Source: Deltaproteobacteria bacterium (lineage in GTDB: Bacteria > Myxococcota_C > UBA6777). From it: a stretch of 64,000 nucleotides of DNA. Both the position numbers and the translations under genes were made by a program. The notes under the pieces are model-generated. The model made no database searches and had not been told where the DNA came from. It saw only the letters and a list, made by a program, of their open reading frames with translations. The stretch spans positions 31,556-95,555 of the forward strand of contig PCBK01000092.1 of the NCBI GenBank assembly GCA_002731275.1. The letters are read 5' to 3'. Shown in pieces: positions 27,460-37,178 of the stretch; within the stretch, counting starts at the first letter, position 1; every line of letters begins with the position of its first letter.

Positions 27460-27652
27460 GAATCAAAAAGAAGAGGAAGGAGGTCCACACTTGCAAGGGC
27501 CAATCCACTCCCATAGATCGACACCTTGCTCGTTGACTGGGAAATGACATGCCTGTCATCTGAAGGCCATCCTATCCAGGATATGGCACTTCACTTCTGG
27601 AAAACATCCATGTTTCCCGGAGACATCATCCTTGGTGTCTCGTCCCTGTCTG
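27424..27652 (-). ncRNA. Predicted CsrA/RsmA-sequestering sRNA, copy B
   Basis: Second copy of the RNA gene at 20694-20921, same strand. The 3' part, positions 27418-27498, is identical over 81 bases to 20688-20768; the 5' part has diverged but keeps the hairpins. GGA-bearing hairpins on the minus strand are 27620-27641 (AGGA), 27600-27617 (UGGA) and 27566-27587 (GGAU). The GGCA hairpin 27545-27558 and the GCAAGG/CCTTGC stem are kept. Two pairs of the third hairpin change from U-A to C-G type on both sides relative to copy A, and one pair of the second also changes on both sides. Copies of a CsrB-type RNA usually work redundantly. The 5' end is inferred. Confidence 0.75.
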
Positions 27653-27658
27653 CTTATG

Positions 27659-27724
27659 ACACTACATCTTTTTCCTCTTCAGCACAGTGAAACACCCCAC
27701 AGCGTGAGTGTGAAACATTTCACA
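27659..27724 (-). promoter_or_regulatory. Promoter region of sRNA B with CRP-like site
   Basis: TGTGA-AACATT-TCACA (27709-27724) keeps both conserved half-sites found upstream of copy A. A possible -10 box TAGTGT is at 27659-27664, 55 bases from the site centre, as in copy A. The site starts 31 bases beyond the stop of the minus-strand gene at 27755. Confidence 0.6.
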
Positions 27725-27754
27725 GTTCTTTAACACGGCATCAAGCCGAAGGTT

Positions 27755-29482
27755 TCACTGACAATACCGGACACGCACATACGTCAACTCTTTTGTCGCC
27801 GTACGTGTCGCCCAGATCACATCACCATCAGGTGTGTTCTCAAAATCGCCACGATCCGCACAACTAAAGCGACTCGCCGGACAGCTCGCGGCCAAAGGCA
27901 CGCTCGCGGTCATCGCCTTGATCACACTCGCGCCTTGTAAATCAACCACCGCGAGTTTCGTCGCGCTTCCTTCCAGCCAGCCCACTAAAAAGTTGCTTCC
28001 ATAGGCCGCCATTTGGGGAGAATGTTTGGCCACTGTGGGTGCATTCGTCAGCCATTTGACGTGCCCTAGTTTTCCGGCGCTGGTGATGTGAAGGAGTCCA
28101 ATCTCGTTTTGTTTCTCTTGCTTCTTATTGCGATACGTCGACGCAAAGGACAACGCAAAGCCATTTCCAGATAAGGGAACAAGACCACCTAGCGTTGCGG
28201 AGACATTCCCCGAACAATTGCCGCTCTCCTCTCGAAGCAGTGTGCGATGGTTAAAGGAGATGCTCTTCTTTGGGTAACAGTCGGAGGCACAGACCGGACC
28301 AAACCGCGCGCCGTTGTGGGCGATCCTCACATCGATACTGTGACTACATCCCCAGCCCCACCCGCCGCTGACCTTTTTGCCGGTCGCGTCGAGATACATC
28401 AAGATGTCACCTTGATGTTTGCCATTGCTCCAGAGCATATTGTGACCAAAATATGCGGCGTACTTCTTGTCTTTGTCCGACCACAACAACCGCCCACGAT
28501 GCCCCCATGAATCCACCCACTTGTCGTTCACCTTCGTGTGGTTGTTGTTACCAACGAGGACGACCTCTTTTGTGGTCTTCCCGGTCTTGTCAGTACGCAC
28601 AAACACCATCGTCTCGGCGCGACGAACCAACAAAGCATATCCATCTGTATGGGCGACGAACCCATTGACAAACTCACCATCAACGAGAACATCCGCTCCC
28701 ATCGATTGCCCGTTGGCCCTGATAGACGTGATGTGGATCTTCTTGGCGGTATCGGCCCAAGCGATCCTCACGGTCTTGTCAGGGAGTGTGTCGAGCATAA
28801 TCGCCCGTGAGGACGCAATCGAGGCTGTTGTCGCGAGTGTCTTCTTTTCGATCCGTTGTGTGAACGCCGGACAGCTTGGATTACCACATGTGTTAGGTGT
28901 TCCACTACCACCGCACGTTTGGGGCGCTGTGCACTTTCCACATGAGATCTGTTTTCCACAACCATCATCCAATGAACCGCAATTTGCGCCGAGCTGCTGA
29001 CAGGTTTTGGGTGTACAGGCAGGTGCACCGCAGACTTTGGGCTGACCACCGCCACCGCATGTCTGGGGCACCGTACACTTTCCACATGAGAGCGTCTTAC
29101 CACAGCCGTCCTGAATTGTTCCACAGTTGGCCCCCCACGCAGCACATGTCGTTGGTACACAGGCCGGTTTGTCAGGCGCTATATCTTGTGGTGGTTGTGT
29201 GTCCAATTGTGTTTCCGGTTGTGGCTCAGGCTCAGGAAGGATAGGTTTATCAGCAGGTGGCTTGTCGTTTGTTTGGATGTCAGTGGGGTGCTGTTCGGTG
29301 ATGTGTGGTTCGGGGAGTGTGTGTTGATCGGGGGCAGGACGCTCAATGGTTTGTTCGGTGAAGGGTTTTTCAGGCGCGATGATCATGCCGACACAAGAGA
29401 CACCAAGGCTCTGTCCAAAGAGCAAGATCAGTACGAACATCGCGAGCAGATGTGGGGTTTGATATGTTGGAAGCCGTTCCAT
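27755..29482 (-). CDS. Exported cysteine-motif lipoprotein with unknown C-terminal domain
   Basis: 575 residues from the ATG at 29482 with GGAG 9 bases upstream; a TTG three codons earlier is less likely. The signal peptide ends near a cysteine (GVSC), so it may be a lipoprotein. A Pro/Thr/Glu/Gln-rich linker (about 35-95) comes next. Two tandem copies of a cysteine module, each with GANCG..., DGCGK and CGKC then PQTCGG (about 100-205), follow. The remaining 370 residues look like a beta-propeller: repeated strands with short Asp/Gly turns. I recognise no named family for that part. The module is common in secreted myxobacterial proteins. Confidence 0.8.
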   Translation of the reverse strand: MERLPTYQTPHLLAMFVLILLFGQSLGVSCVGMIIAPEKPFTEQTIERPAPDQHTLPEPHITEQHPTDIQTNDKPPADKPILPEPEPQPETQLDTQPPQDIAPDKPACVPTTCAAWGANCGTIQDGCGKTLSCGKCTVPQTCGGGGQPKVCGAPACTPKTCQQLGANCGSLDDGCGKQISCGKCTAPQTCGGSGTPNTCGNPSCPAFTQRIEKKTLATTASIASSRAIMLDTLPDKTVRIAWADTAKKIHITSIRANGQSMGADVLVDGEFVNGFVAHTDGYALLVRRAETMVFVRTDKTGKTTKEVVLVGNNNHTKVNDKWVDSWGHRGRLLWSDKDKKYAAYFGHNMLWSNGKHQGDILMYLDATGKKVSGGWGWGCSHSIDVRIAHNGARFGPVCASDCYPKKSISFNHRTLLREESGNCSGNVSATLGGLVPLSGNGFALSFASTYRNKKQEKQNEIGLLHITSAGKLGHVKWLTNAPTVAKHSPQMAAYGSNFLVGWLEGSATKLAVVDLQGASVIKAMTASVPLAASCPASRFSCADRGDFENTPDGDVIWATRTATKELTYVRVRYCQ

Positions 29483-29593
29483 CAGAGTCAACTCCGTGTT
29501 TTGTCATTGTGTTGGGATCATACAACAAGATGTCCCAAAGCAAAAGCGAAATTTTCTGAAAAGAGACATCACCCGTATATTCATGTGCAAAAG

Positions 29594-29900
29594 GAGCGAT
29601 GCAGGAAGGAACAGAACCCCCTCAGACGGGCTTTGGTTGATAGAACAACCTGGGGTTTTCACCCCAGACCCCACGATGCTCACGCATCGTCTGTGTTGCG
29701 CTCTTCGAGCGCTGGGAAAGGCTGCAAGAGCGATGCAAAAAGAGGGAACAGGACCCCCTCAGACGGGCTTCGCCCGCTAGCTCCCTGCTGCTCAACTGCG
29801 TAGGCAAGGGGAGCGATGCAAGACCCCCTCAGACGGGCTTCGCCCGCCAGCTCCCCCTGTAAGACCTGCGCTTTGCTTCGGTCGACAAGGGGAGCGATGC
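29594..29900. repeat. Three hairpin repeats of the GAGCGATGCA / CCCCCTCAGACGGGCTT family
   Basis: The unit starts with GAGCGATGCA (29594, 29729, 29811 and 29891) and carries ACCCCCTCAGACGGGCTT at 29616, 29753 and 29823. In the last two it continues CGCCCG and an AGCTCCC stretch that can pair with the GGGGAGC ending the unit. The two complete units are about 82 bases apart. No open frame is conserved between copies, so these are intergenic repeats rather than genes. Confidence 0.75.
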
Positions 29901-30007
29901 ATATCAAAGGATATATCGCGATATAAACGAAAAACACGCGTATATCGGTTTGATCTCAGTAGGGTCGGGCCTTGTGTCCGACCTCAATCTCCGTATATAT
30001 GGTTTGA

Positions 30008-30560
30008 ATGGTCCCTCCTCTCGAAAGGATTGAGAGGAGGGAAGAGCCGAAGGCTCAGGGTGGTGAGTTTGTTGAGGCGTATGTTGCAAGTGAAGACGCA
30101 AAAAACCCACTAAAAGCTCGCGAGCAAAAGGGAATCCAAGGATATGGCTTGCTATATCCGCCTGGAAGAAAGGGATGAAATAGTGGAGTCAGGGGAGTTT
30201 GCGGAGACACAAGTGCAACGTCCGCCGGATCAGAAATCTAGAATCCCCCGTGAATATCGGGAGAATAGCCCCTCCTCTCGAAAGGCTTGAGAGGAGGGAA
30301 GAGCCGAAGGCTCAGGGTGGAGAGTTTGTTGAGGCATATGTTGCAAAGCGCACGAAGCAAACGTCCTCATAGGACAGCTTTGCTTTGGACGCAAGTGCAA
30401 CGTCTGCCGGAACAGAAATCTAGAATCCCCCCGTATATACCGGGCAAATGGTCCCTCCTCTCGAAAGGTTTGAGAGGAGGGAAGAGCCGAAGGCTCAGGG
30501 TGGAGAGTTTGTTGAGGCATATGTTGCAAAGCGCACGAAGCAAATCAGCCACGAAGAAAA
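30008..30560. repeat. Three copies of an 82-base hairpin repeat, two in a 184-base tandem unit
   Basis: Copies at 30008-30089, 30265-30346 and 30449-30530. Each has CCTCCTCTC, a 9-base spacer and GAGAGGAGG, then GAAGAGCCGAAGGCTCAGGG and a tail ending ATGTTGCAA. The second and third copies share longer flanks: TGCAACGTC.GCCGGA and CAGAAATCTAGAATCCCCC before, and GCGCACGAAGCAAA after. They therefore form a tandem 184-base unit. A partial flank recurs at about 30641-30660. Together with the repeats at 29594-29900 this fills the gene-free stretch 29483-30669. Confidence 0.8.
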
Positions 30561-30669
30561 GCCTCTCCAAGAAGAGCATTGTAGGTGGTAAAGCCCCAAC
30601 CCTGAGGGGGTTCAACCGGGGTCCAGCGGCCGCCCACTGGTGCAACGTCCGCCGGAGCAGCACTAGAGA

Positions 30670-33600
30670 TTATTTGTAAAGGAGGCGTTTGGTAGCCTGT
30701 TGGATCTCAGGCTCTTCATCCCGCAAGAGTTGACGTCGCAAGCCCCTCACGACCTCATTCCGCAAAGAGAAACGTCTCAAAATAGAGACAAACGCCAAAC
30801 GCACACGCCATTCATCCTCCCGTATATGCTCGAAGAGTGACTTTAACTCCTCCGTCTTTGCGCTCGCACCAAGCGCCTGTAATGCAGCGATCCGCACAAG
30901 CAACGTACAATGCTTCAACAACGGCGCGATCGCACCTCGTACTGACCGTGAAGACGTGCCCATCCGACGCAACACATCAAGCGCCGCGATCAACGTCCTC
31001 TCATCCTGCAACACATACCTCAGCGAAGCATCGAGGCGCAACAATGACGCCTCCCTCCAGGCCACAAGTCCGCGAACAGCCGACTCTCGAACGCGTACGT
31101 GCTTGTCCTCTAATAACTCCATCAACAGCGACACCTGAAAGAACAACACCTGCCGACAATCACGCCATAAAGACGTTTGATTCGACCACACCAACGCACC
31201 CCCCAAAGCACCACGACAGACACCTTTGTTCGACGCAGCCATGTCACCTAACAGACGTGCAGCCTGCCGTCTCAGCTTCCAAGAGGACGCCCTCGCAGCC
31301 CGACGTAGATACACCTTGCCCTCCCCTTGCCAGGAGACAATGATCTCCCTCGCGAGGGACTTCTCGTACCAGAAACCTCTCTCCAGAAGAGAGAGCACAA
31401 GCTGCCCAATCCTCAGACTCTCAGGACCAAACGCCTTGATCGCACGAAGTGACGCCTCACGTAACATCGCAGAAGAGCGAACCTCACGCAAAACAGAGGC
31501 CTTTGAACTTGTAGGTCTCGACATCGGGGCGGGCTTTGGGAGAAACACCGTCGCAAGCACAGGCAACACACGTTTAGGTTCCATACCGAGCTGACCGAGC
31601 GCCTTGATCGCCGCGAGACGATTGCGTCGATGTGCGTCACGTAATGCCGACAACAGCGTAGAGACCGCCCCCGGAAGATGACGCCCTCGCACACCCAAGA
31701 GACGAATCGCCATACGACGAACGCGCCAATGAGAGTGCTCGACCTTCTTCGTCCACCAGCGCCCTTGTCGTTGTGTCTTCACAATCTTGAAGACCTCATC
31801 TCCCAACGTGAGCATCGTGTACTTCGTCTTCCCGAGGCGTTTAAACCAATCAGGGCGACTCAAAAGACCGAGCCCATAAGCCGGCGATGTCTGGTAAGAC
31901 AACCTCATAGAAGGATAACACGACCTCCTCCCGCCTACACCCACGACGCACTTCATTTTGGACGAGACGATAGGAACTTTGATCGTGGGGAGCTTGGGAG
32001 TCTTAGGCTTTTCCACCCGGACAAAAGACCACGGACCCCTTTGCAACGCCGCCAACATACCCGGATACGCTTTGGCACCGAGCATCTTGAGCGCTCTTCG
32101 TGTCCACCTCGCCTGATCTTTGTCTTTTGCGAGCAACCCCTTGGTCAACGTCCCGATCAAATAATCTGGCAACACCGTCTTGTTTGGAAATGTATGGAAA
32201 GCCTGGATAGCCTCACGTCTGACGCTAGCGTCCGGATCTGCAAGGTGGCGCTGCCAGCGAATAAAGAAGCCCATCTGTGCCGATGACATCCCCTCGTAAA
32301 AAGAGGACAACACACGCAACGCCCGCGACCGTACAAGCGGATCAGGAGCATCGACAAGGCGTATCATTTCAGGAAAGAGGACTTTTTTGTGCTTGAGCCC
32401 CACAAAGAGACGCAACGCCAACAGGTGAGAAGACAATCGACGCCCCTTCTTACCTCCAGGCGTCTTCACCCTTAACGGTGTTGTCGACTCATCTGACGTC
32501 ACGAGTTTTTCGATCATACGTCGGACCTTCTGGGGATGTTGTCGATGAAGCATCACAAGCAAACGATCAAAGCTCGACCCCTTCGCCTTACTCGCGACAC
32601 GCTGTGCGCGCTCATGTAAAAACACATCTGTGTTGCGCATATACATCGCTCCAAACCACCCAAAGAGCGCACTGGCGACGATGAACACGCTAGCACCAAA
32701 CACTCTCCAGCGCCCCGACGTTTGTGAAGAAGTTGGGGGCATCTGTGTATGGGGCTCATCATCAAGTTCATCGTGACGGATCGCGTCCCATAGTTTTTCA
32801 TATGCCTTGGGGAAGGTAGCTCTTTGTAAGCAACGTTCCCAATGTGTGGTCGCAGTGTAGGTCGCAAAATCATCGAGTAGACGGCGCGTGTCCACGAGAT
32901 CCTTCTGGAATGTCTCCCACGCATCCTCCACACGACGCAACAAAGCACCATACTCCCCAGCTTGCTCATGAGAGGTCAGAGAGAGTTGCAATGTTTGTAA
33001 TTGGCCCAACGCTTCTTCAAGCTCACCCTCCTCAGCAAGCTGAAGCGCACGTCGGTATCGTTCGTTTTTGCTGCTGAGTTGTTTGCGGGCCTTGAGATAA
33101 TGTGGATGACGCAGACAGAAGTCGCGGATATCAGGATCATCTGCGATGATATGTTCCCAATCATCACAGACACTCTCCGCGTCCAAGATCGGATCGGTGC
33201 GTAGCAGCGCTTCTGTACGGGCCTCGTAAACATCGGCGAGTGTCTGGACACGACCGCAAAGCGCCATCCACTGTCGCGACTGGAACTCATCCTCACGTAT
33301 CCATGTGAGACACGCGAGCGGACCATCTTCTCGAAGCTTATGCTCAACAGCACGGATGCGCTTCATCAACGCACGTTCTTGCCTCGCGAGCGATTGTGCT
33401 TGTGAGTGTCCCTCACAAAATCCAGCGAGATCTTCACGTTGACAGACCTCATTCCAGAACACCCGACAATCCTCGATCGACTCTGTCGCGAGCTTCTCGG
33501 CGAGCACACGAGCGTACTCATCGACCTGTGCGAAGATCGCCTTCATCTCCTCGCGGAGCACCTGAAAATTGCGTTTCTCTGGATACGCCTCTTCGGCCTT

Positions 33601-34764
33601 CTGAAGCTGCGTCCAAAAGCGCGCGTGAGATGCCTTTAGGCGTAGCTCCTTCAGTCTTTTGACACGAGCCTTTGCGCCGGCCTGACGTTCTTTTAAGAGG
33701 TCCGCTTCACAGGTCTTCAGGGCATAGGAGACGTGAGACAGCGCAATGCGTTCATTGGGTTCACGACGGATCAGTTTGGAGAACAACGCCTGGATATGTT
33801 CGATGTGTTGGTGATATGTGTCCTTTGTCTCAGAAGGACACTCCCAGGGCATCAGCAGCTTGCTCTCCTCTCTCTTGGAGAAGGAGGCTTCGATAGAAGG
33901 TGCGCCGATAACGGGGACCTCACCTGTCAGCATCTCGTAGAGGATGATCCCTAATGAGTAGAGATCGGCTGCTTTTGTGACCTTCTTGCCCCTCATCTGC
34001 TCAGGCGAGATGTAATAGGCCGTCCCAACAAGACCTTCCCGAGAAGTCAGGCGTGTACCGTCCATCATCGTCGCGATCCCAAAGTCGAGCAACTTGACCT
34101 GACAAGACGCGAATGAATGAGCGGTGGGTGCGTCGTGCATACCAACGGGCATAAAGGTTACATGTTCCGATGTGTCCGCACACAAGAAGATATTTTCGGG
34201 TTTAAGATCGCGGTGGATCAGGCCTTTGTGGTGGGCTGCAAACAGTCCCTCAGTCACCTGCTGTAGGATATAAATCGTCTCGAACAACGTGAGTCGCTTG
34301 CGCAGACGCAGGTATTCACGTAGCGTCCATCCCTCAAGCAGCTCCATCGTGTAAAAACGGTCATTCGCTGCGACATCGAAGAGTTCGACGATATGTTTGT
34401 GTTTGAGTGATTGTAGCAGACGACTCTCACGAGCGAAGCGCTGTTGAGAGCGCACATCCTGGCTGCTCCTCATATGAAGTTGTTTGAGGGCGATCAGTCG
34501 TTCTTCACGCTCATCCCAAGCCTTCCAGACCTCCCCCATCCCACCACGCCCGATCTGCTCGATCAGATGGTATCGCCCAGCGAGACAGACAGGTGGTTGT
34601 TCACCTTTTTGCAAGGCCGACAAGAGGATCCCACCACCTGTCTTCCATGCGTCAGCCGCTTTGTCGTCTGGTTGTTGTTGTGTTTGTTGTCCTAAAACCT
34701 CTGAGTCATCCTCAAAGGCTGCAAGCATCGTCTCAAAGACATCTGCACCCTTGGCGCCTTTCAT
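30670..34764 (-). CDS. Membrane Ser/Thr protein kinase with C-terminal HEAT-repeat domain
   Basis: 1364 residues from the ATG at 34764, chosen because AGGGAG lies about 7 bases upstream; the open frame continues to 34935, inside the upstream LRR gene. The Hanks-type kinase domain (about residues 70-340) has the glycine loop GRGGMGEVWKAW, the VIB catalytic loop HRDLKPEN, DFGIA and the APE-region variant YYISPEQM. A long charged helical region (340-680) leads to one membrane helix, near 695-715. The remaining 640 residues are HEAT-like helical repeats (LRIGQLVLSLL, GDMAAS-type turns), placed outside the membrane. Third gene of a kinase-LRR-kinase operon. The ectodomain may sense or bind envelope partners; substrates are unknown. 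Confidence 0.92.
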   Translation of the reverse strand: MKGAKGADVFETMLAAFEDDSEVLGQQTQQQPDDKAADAWKTGGGILLSALQKGEQPPVCLAGRYHLIEQIGRGGMGEVWKAWDEREERLIALKQLHMRSSQDVRSQQRFARESRLLQSLKHKHIVELFDVAANDRFYTMELLEGWTLREYLRLRKRLTLFETIYILQQVTEGLFAAHHKGLIHRDLKPENIFLCADTSEHVTFMPVGMHDAPTAHSFASCQVKLLDFGIATMMDGTRLTSREGLVGTAYYISPEQMRGKKVTKAADLYSLGIILYEMLTGEVPVIGAPSIEASFSKREESKLLMPWECPSETKDTYHQHIEHIQALFSKLIRREPNERIALSHVSYALKTCEADLLKERQAGAKARVKRLKELRLKASHARFWTQLQKAEEAYPEKRNFQVLREEMKAIFAQVDEYARVLAEKLATESIEDCRVFWNEVCQREDLAGFCEGHSQAQSLARQERALMKRIRAVEHKLREDGPLACLTWIREDEFQSRQWMALCGRVQTLADVYEARTEALLRTDPILDAESVCDDWEHIIADDPDIRDFCLRHPHYLKARKQLSSKNERYRRALQLAEEGELEEALGQLQTLQLSLTSHEQAGEYGALLRRVEDAWETFQKDLVDTRRLLDDFATYTATTHWERCLQRATFPKAYEKLWDAIRHDELDDEPHTQMPPTSSQTSGRWRVFGASVFIVASALFGWFGAMYMRNTDVFLHERAQRVASKAKGSSFDRLLVMLHRQHPQKVRRMIEKLVTSDESTTPLRVKTPGGKKGRRLSSHLLALRLFVGLKHKKVLFPEMIRLVDAPDPLVRSRALRVLSSFYEGMSSAQMGFFIRWQRHLADPDASVRREAIQAFHTFPNKTVLPDYLIGTLTKGLLAKDKDQARWTRRALKMLGAKAYPGMLAALQRGPWSFVRVEKPKTPKLPTIKVPIVSSKMKCVVGVGGRRSCYPSMRLSYQTSPAYGLGLLSRPDWFKRLGKTKYTMLTLGDEVFKIVKTQRQGRWWTKKVEHSHWRVRRMAIRLLGVRGRHLPGAVSTLLSALRDAHRRNRLAAIKALGQLGMEPKRVLPVLATVFLPKPAPMSRPTSSKASVLREVRSSAMLREASLRAIKAFGPESLRIGQLVLSLLERGFWYEKSLAREIIVSWQGEGKVYLRRAARASSWKLRRQAARLLGDMAASNKGVCRGALGGALVWSNQTSLWRDCRQVLFFQVSLLMELLEDKHVRVRESAVRGLVAWREASLLRLDASLRYVLQDERTLIAALDVLRRMGTSSRSVRGAIAPLLKHCTLLVRIAALQALGASAKTEELKSLFEHIREDEWRVRLAFVSILRRFSLRNEVVRGLRRQLLRDEEPEIQQATKRLLYK

Positions 34765-34825
34765 CACACGCTCCCTTATATGTTCATGGATTCCATGCAA
34801 AAGACGAGACAACAAGCGGACTTGT

Positions 34826-35848
34826 TCATTTTCGATGGAGCGAGAAGTGGTTCCCAAGGACGAGTTTTTTGATGTGGTGCAGTTCTTCGGCCTCTGCGAG
34901 TCTTCGAAGCCCTTTCTCCGTGAATCGATTGCCACCGAGTTGTAGGTGAGTCAATTGCCTCGTCAACGAGGAAGACAGGAGCACATCGATGGCTTTATCT
35001 TCGAGTTGGTTGTGTTCGAGATTGAGCCGACGCAACGAAGGGAGCGCATTTGTTGAGAGTAACGCGGTGAGTCCGACCGTTGTGATCTTGTTCCCGTACA
35101 AGGAGAGCGTCTTGAGTTGCATCATATGAGGAGATTGAGCGAGCACAATGAGGCCTTCATCGTGAAGATTGTTGCCCCCACACTCTAGCAGCTTGAGTCC
35201 AGAGAGGTGCGCTGCTTTGGCGAGCGCAATGAGCCCTTCATCAAGGATGTAACAGGAAGGCAACAAGAGTTTTTGGAGTGAACACAGTGAAGACGACTGC
35301 GCGAGCCAGTTCGCCCCCTCTGCTCCAATCGAACCATCAGAGATCTCCAAGTAATTGAGTTGAGAGACGTGAGGTGATTCGGCGATGAGCATCGCCCCAG
35401 AGGCGTTCACCCCAGTACCGTAACCAGCCCAACTCTTTCGAAATTGGAGCCTCTTGAGAAAAGAGATGTGTTCGGACGCCAGCAAACGCTCGAGTCCCCT
35501 TATGTTGAGAGCTTCTTGCCCCTTCCCGACAAATGTCTCGGCGGTGTTCTCCGATGCATTCCACAACACAGAAAAAGAAATCCCTCTCACCAGCGACGCG
35601 ACACCTCGATAGTGAGGCGCACACATGACTTCGAGCGCCAACACATGTGGGATGGATGGACAGGGGAGCATCCGGGCAGTGTCTTTCCAATCCGCGAAGT
35701 GAGAGGCGGCATATTGAATTGCCATCTCTCGCTCGGTATCTTCGGGCCAATCGAGAAACAACTTGCACACATCATCCCAGACCTTCGGTCCGGGACGTCT
35801 CTCACTAAAGATCCGACGCAGTGCCCCCCAGCGTTCAGAACTCATCAT
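34826..35848 (-). CDS. Leucine-rich-repeat protein between two kinase genes
   Basis: 340 residues; the ATGs at 35848 and 35845 both fit GGGAG upstream. Residues 1-130 are a non-repeat domain, with a leucine- and tryptophan-containing helical start. Residues 130-335 hold about seven LRRs of the ribonuclease-inhibitor type (LKTLSLYGNKITTVGLTALL, LRRLNLEHNQLEDKAIDVLL). No signal peptide. It lies 12 bases after the upstream kinase and 61 bases before the downstream one, so the three are co-transcribed and it is likely a binding partner, adaptor or substrate of these kinases. Its N-terminal domain differs from that of the LRR proteins at 21983 and 61510. Confidence 0.88.
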   Translation of the reverse strand: MMSSERWGALRRIFSERRPGPKVWDDVCKLFLDWPEDTEREMAIQYAASHFADWKDTARMLPCPSIPHVLALEVMCAPHYRGVASLVRGISFSVLWNASENTAETFVGKGQEALNIRGLERLLASEHISFLKRLQFRKSWAGYGTGVNASGAMLIAESPHVSQLNYLEISDGSIGAEGANWLAQSSSLCSLQKLLLPSCYILDEGLIALAKAAHLSGLKLLECGGNNLHDEGLIVLAQSPHMMQLKTLSLYGNKITTVGLTALLSTNALPSLRRLNLEHNQLEDKAIDVLLSSSLTRQLTHLQLGGNRFTEKGLRRLAEAEELHHIKKLVLGNHFSLHRK

Positions 35849-35860
35849 ACATCTCTCCCA

Positions 35861-37024
35861 TTACACTTGAGAGGATGTGTACAACACCGCTCCCAACAAC
35901 AACAAAGGCAGCAACACCAGCAACAACCATACAACCCATCCGGCCGCCATATCATCAGACGGAGTCGTCTCTGTGGTGGTCTGCTTTGTGATAGCCGTTG
36001 ATGGCGTCGTGACTTGCTTCTCCACAGACTCTACGGACTGTTTGTCTGGGCGTGTGGGTTCGACGGTGGGTTCATGAATGGAGCGATTGGTGGAGAGTTG
36101 CCCCCACTTGCGCAATGTCTTGCGCCATGTATCGAGTGAGGGGCGTTGTGTAGGCTCTCTTTGAATGGAATGGGTATACAACGAATCGATCGCCTTCAAA
36201 AGCTCCTTCTCTTGTTGACCGTTGGCGAGCTGTGGACGTCGACGAAGGACTTCATCATATAGACGACCCGCCCCAACAGTTGGACATTCACCGATGAACA
36301 ACTCGAAAGACAGGATCGCGAGACTGTATATGTCGGCAGCGGCGGTGAATTCATCACCATGAAGAAGCTCAGGTGCCACGTAATAAGCGGTCCCAACAAC
36401 ACCTCCTTGTGAAGTGAGGCGTGTGTCTCCGTCGTGAATGGCGATCCCAAAGTCGAGCAGCTTCATGTGGAGGGAGCGCGTGTTGTCGAGCAGGAAGATA
36501 TTTTCGGGTTTAAGATCGCGGTGGATCAGGCCTTTTTGGTGGGCAAGTTGGAGGGCATCACAGAGTTGAAGGAGCAGCTCAAGGCCGTCATCAAGGCTGA
36601 GTGGTCCATCGCGACGAAGTCTCGCACGCAAGTCTTCACCTTCGAGTAACTCCATCGTAAAACAGGGCTGTGTTGGGTACCACTGCTCAATGCGGACGAT
36701 GTGTGGGTGAGAGAGACTGCATAAGATCTCCCACTCTCGCAGGAAGCGTTTGTGGTGTTGTTCTCCCAAGGATGGATGGAGTTGTTTGAGGGCGAGGGCT
36801 GTGTGGGTGGAGAGATCCCAGACCTTCCAGATCTCTCCCATGCCTCCGTGACCAATGCGTTCATCAAGGCGATAACGATCGAGGAGCACATCACCTCGAC
36901 TCCATGTCTCTGACAGCTCTGTCGCGGCCCCTGTCTTGAGGATGTCAGCACCATGAGGCTCACGTAGCCCAGTGACGAATAGATTGGCTGCGTCGGCTTG
37001 ATTGGATTGTTGAGAGAAGGACAT
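35861..37024 (-). CDS. Membrane-anchored Ser/Thr protein kinase
   Basis: 387 residues. The Hanks-type kinase domain spans about residues 52-310: glycine loop GHGGMGEIWKVW, lysine in ALKQL, HRDLKPEN, DFGIA, and YYVAPELL in the activation segment. A Thr/Glu-rich linker (about 320-355) follows, and one C-terminal membrane helix near 358-380, leaving only a few residues outside. So the kinase faces the cytoplasm and has no sensor domain of its own, unlike the kinase two genes downstream. GGAGC precedes the ATG by about 6 bases. First gene of the operon; no convincing promoter was found in the 154 bases upstream. Confidence 0.94.
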   Translation of the reverse strand: MSFSQQSNQADAANLFVTGLREPHGADILKTGAATELSETWSRGDVLLDRYRLDERIGHGGMGEIWKVWDLSTHTALALKQLHPSLGEQHHKRFLREWEILCSLSHPHIVRIEQWYPTQPCFTMELLEGEDLRARLRRDGPLSLDDGLELLLQLCDALQLAHQKGLIHRDLKPENIFLLDNTRSLHMKLLDFGIAIHDGDTRLTSQGGVVGTAYYVAPELLHGDEFTAAADIYSLAILSFELFIGECPTVGAGRLYDEVLRRRPQLANGQQEKELLKAIDSLYTHSIQREPTQRPSLDTWRKTLRKWGQLSTNRSIHEPTVEPTRPDKQSVESVEKQVTTPSTAITKQTTTETTPSDDMAAGWVVWLLLVLLPLLLLGAVLYTSSQV

Positions 37025-37178
37025 CGCTCGCTCCTTTTGTACAAAGGCTGGTGGAGGGGAAAAAGCACCTACCTGTTATACGATACGGCAAGACAAGCGA
37101 TCTATACAACGATTCTTTTTGGTGAAATCTGAAGACAGAGGGAGGTCGAGAGGTTTGTGAAGGAGGAGAGGCGGTGTG

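Noticed and set aside
29186..29803. Frames across the repeat region at 29.2-30.7 kb
   Set aside because: Frames run through repeat copies without conserved protein sequence between them.
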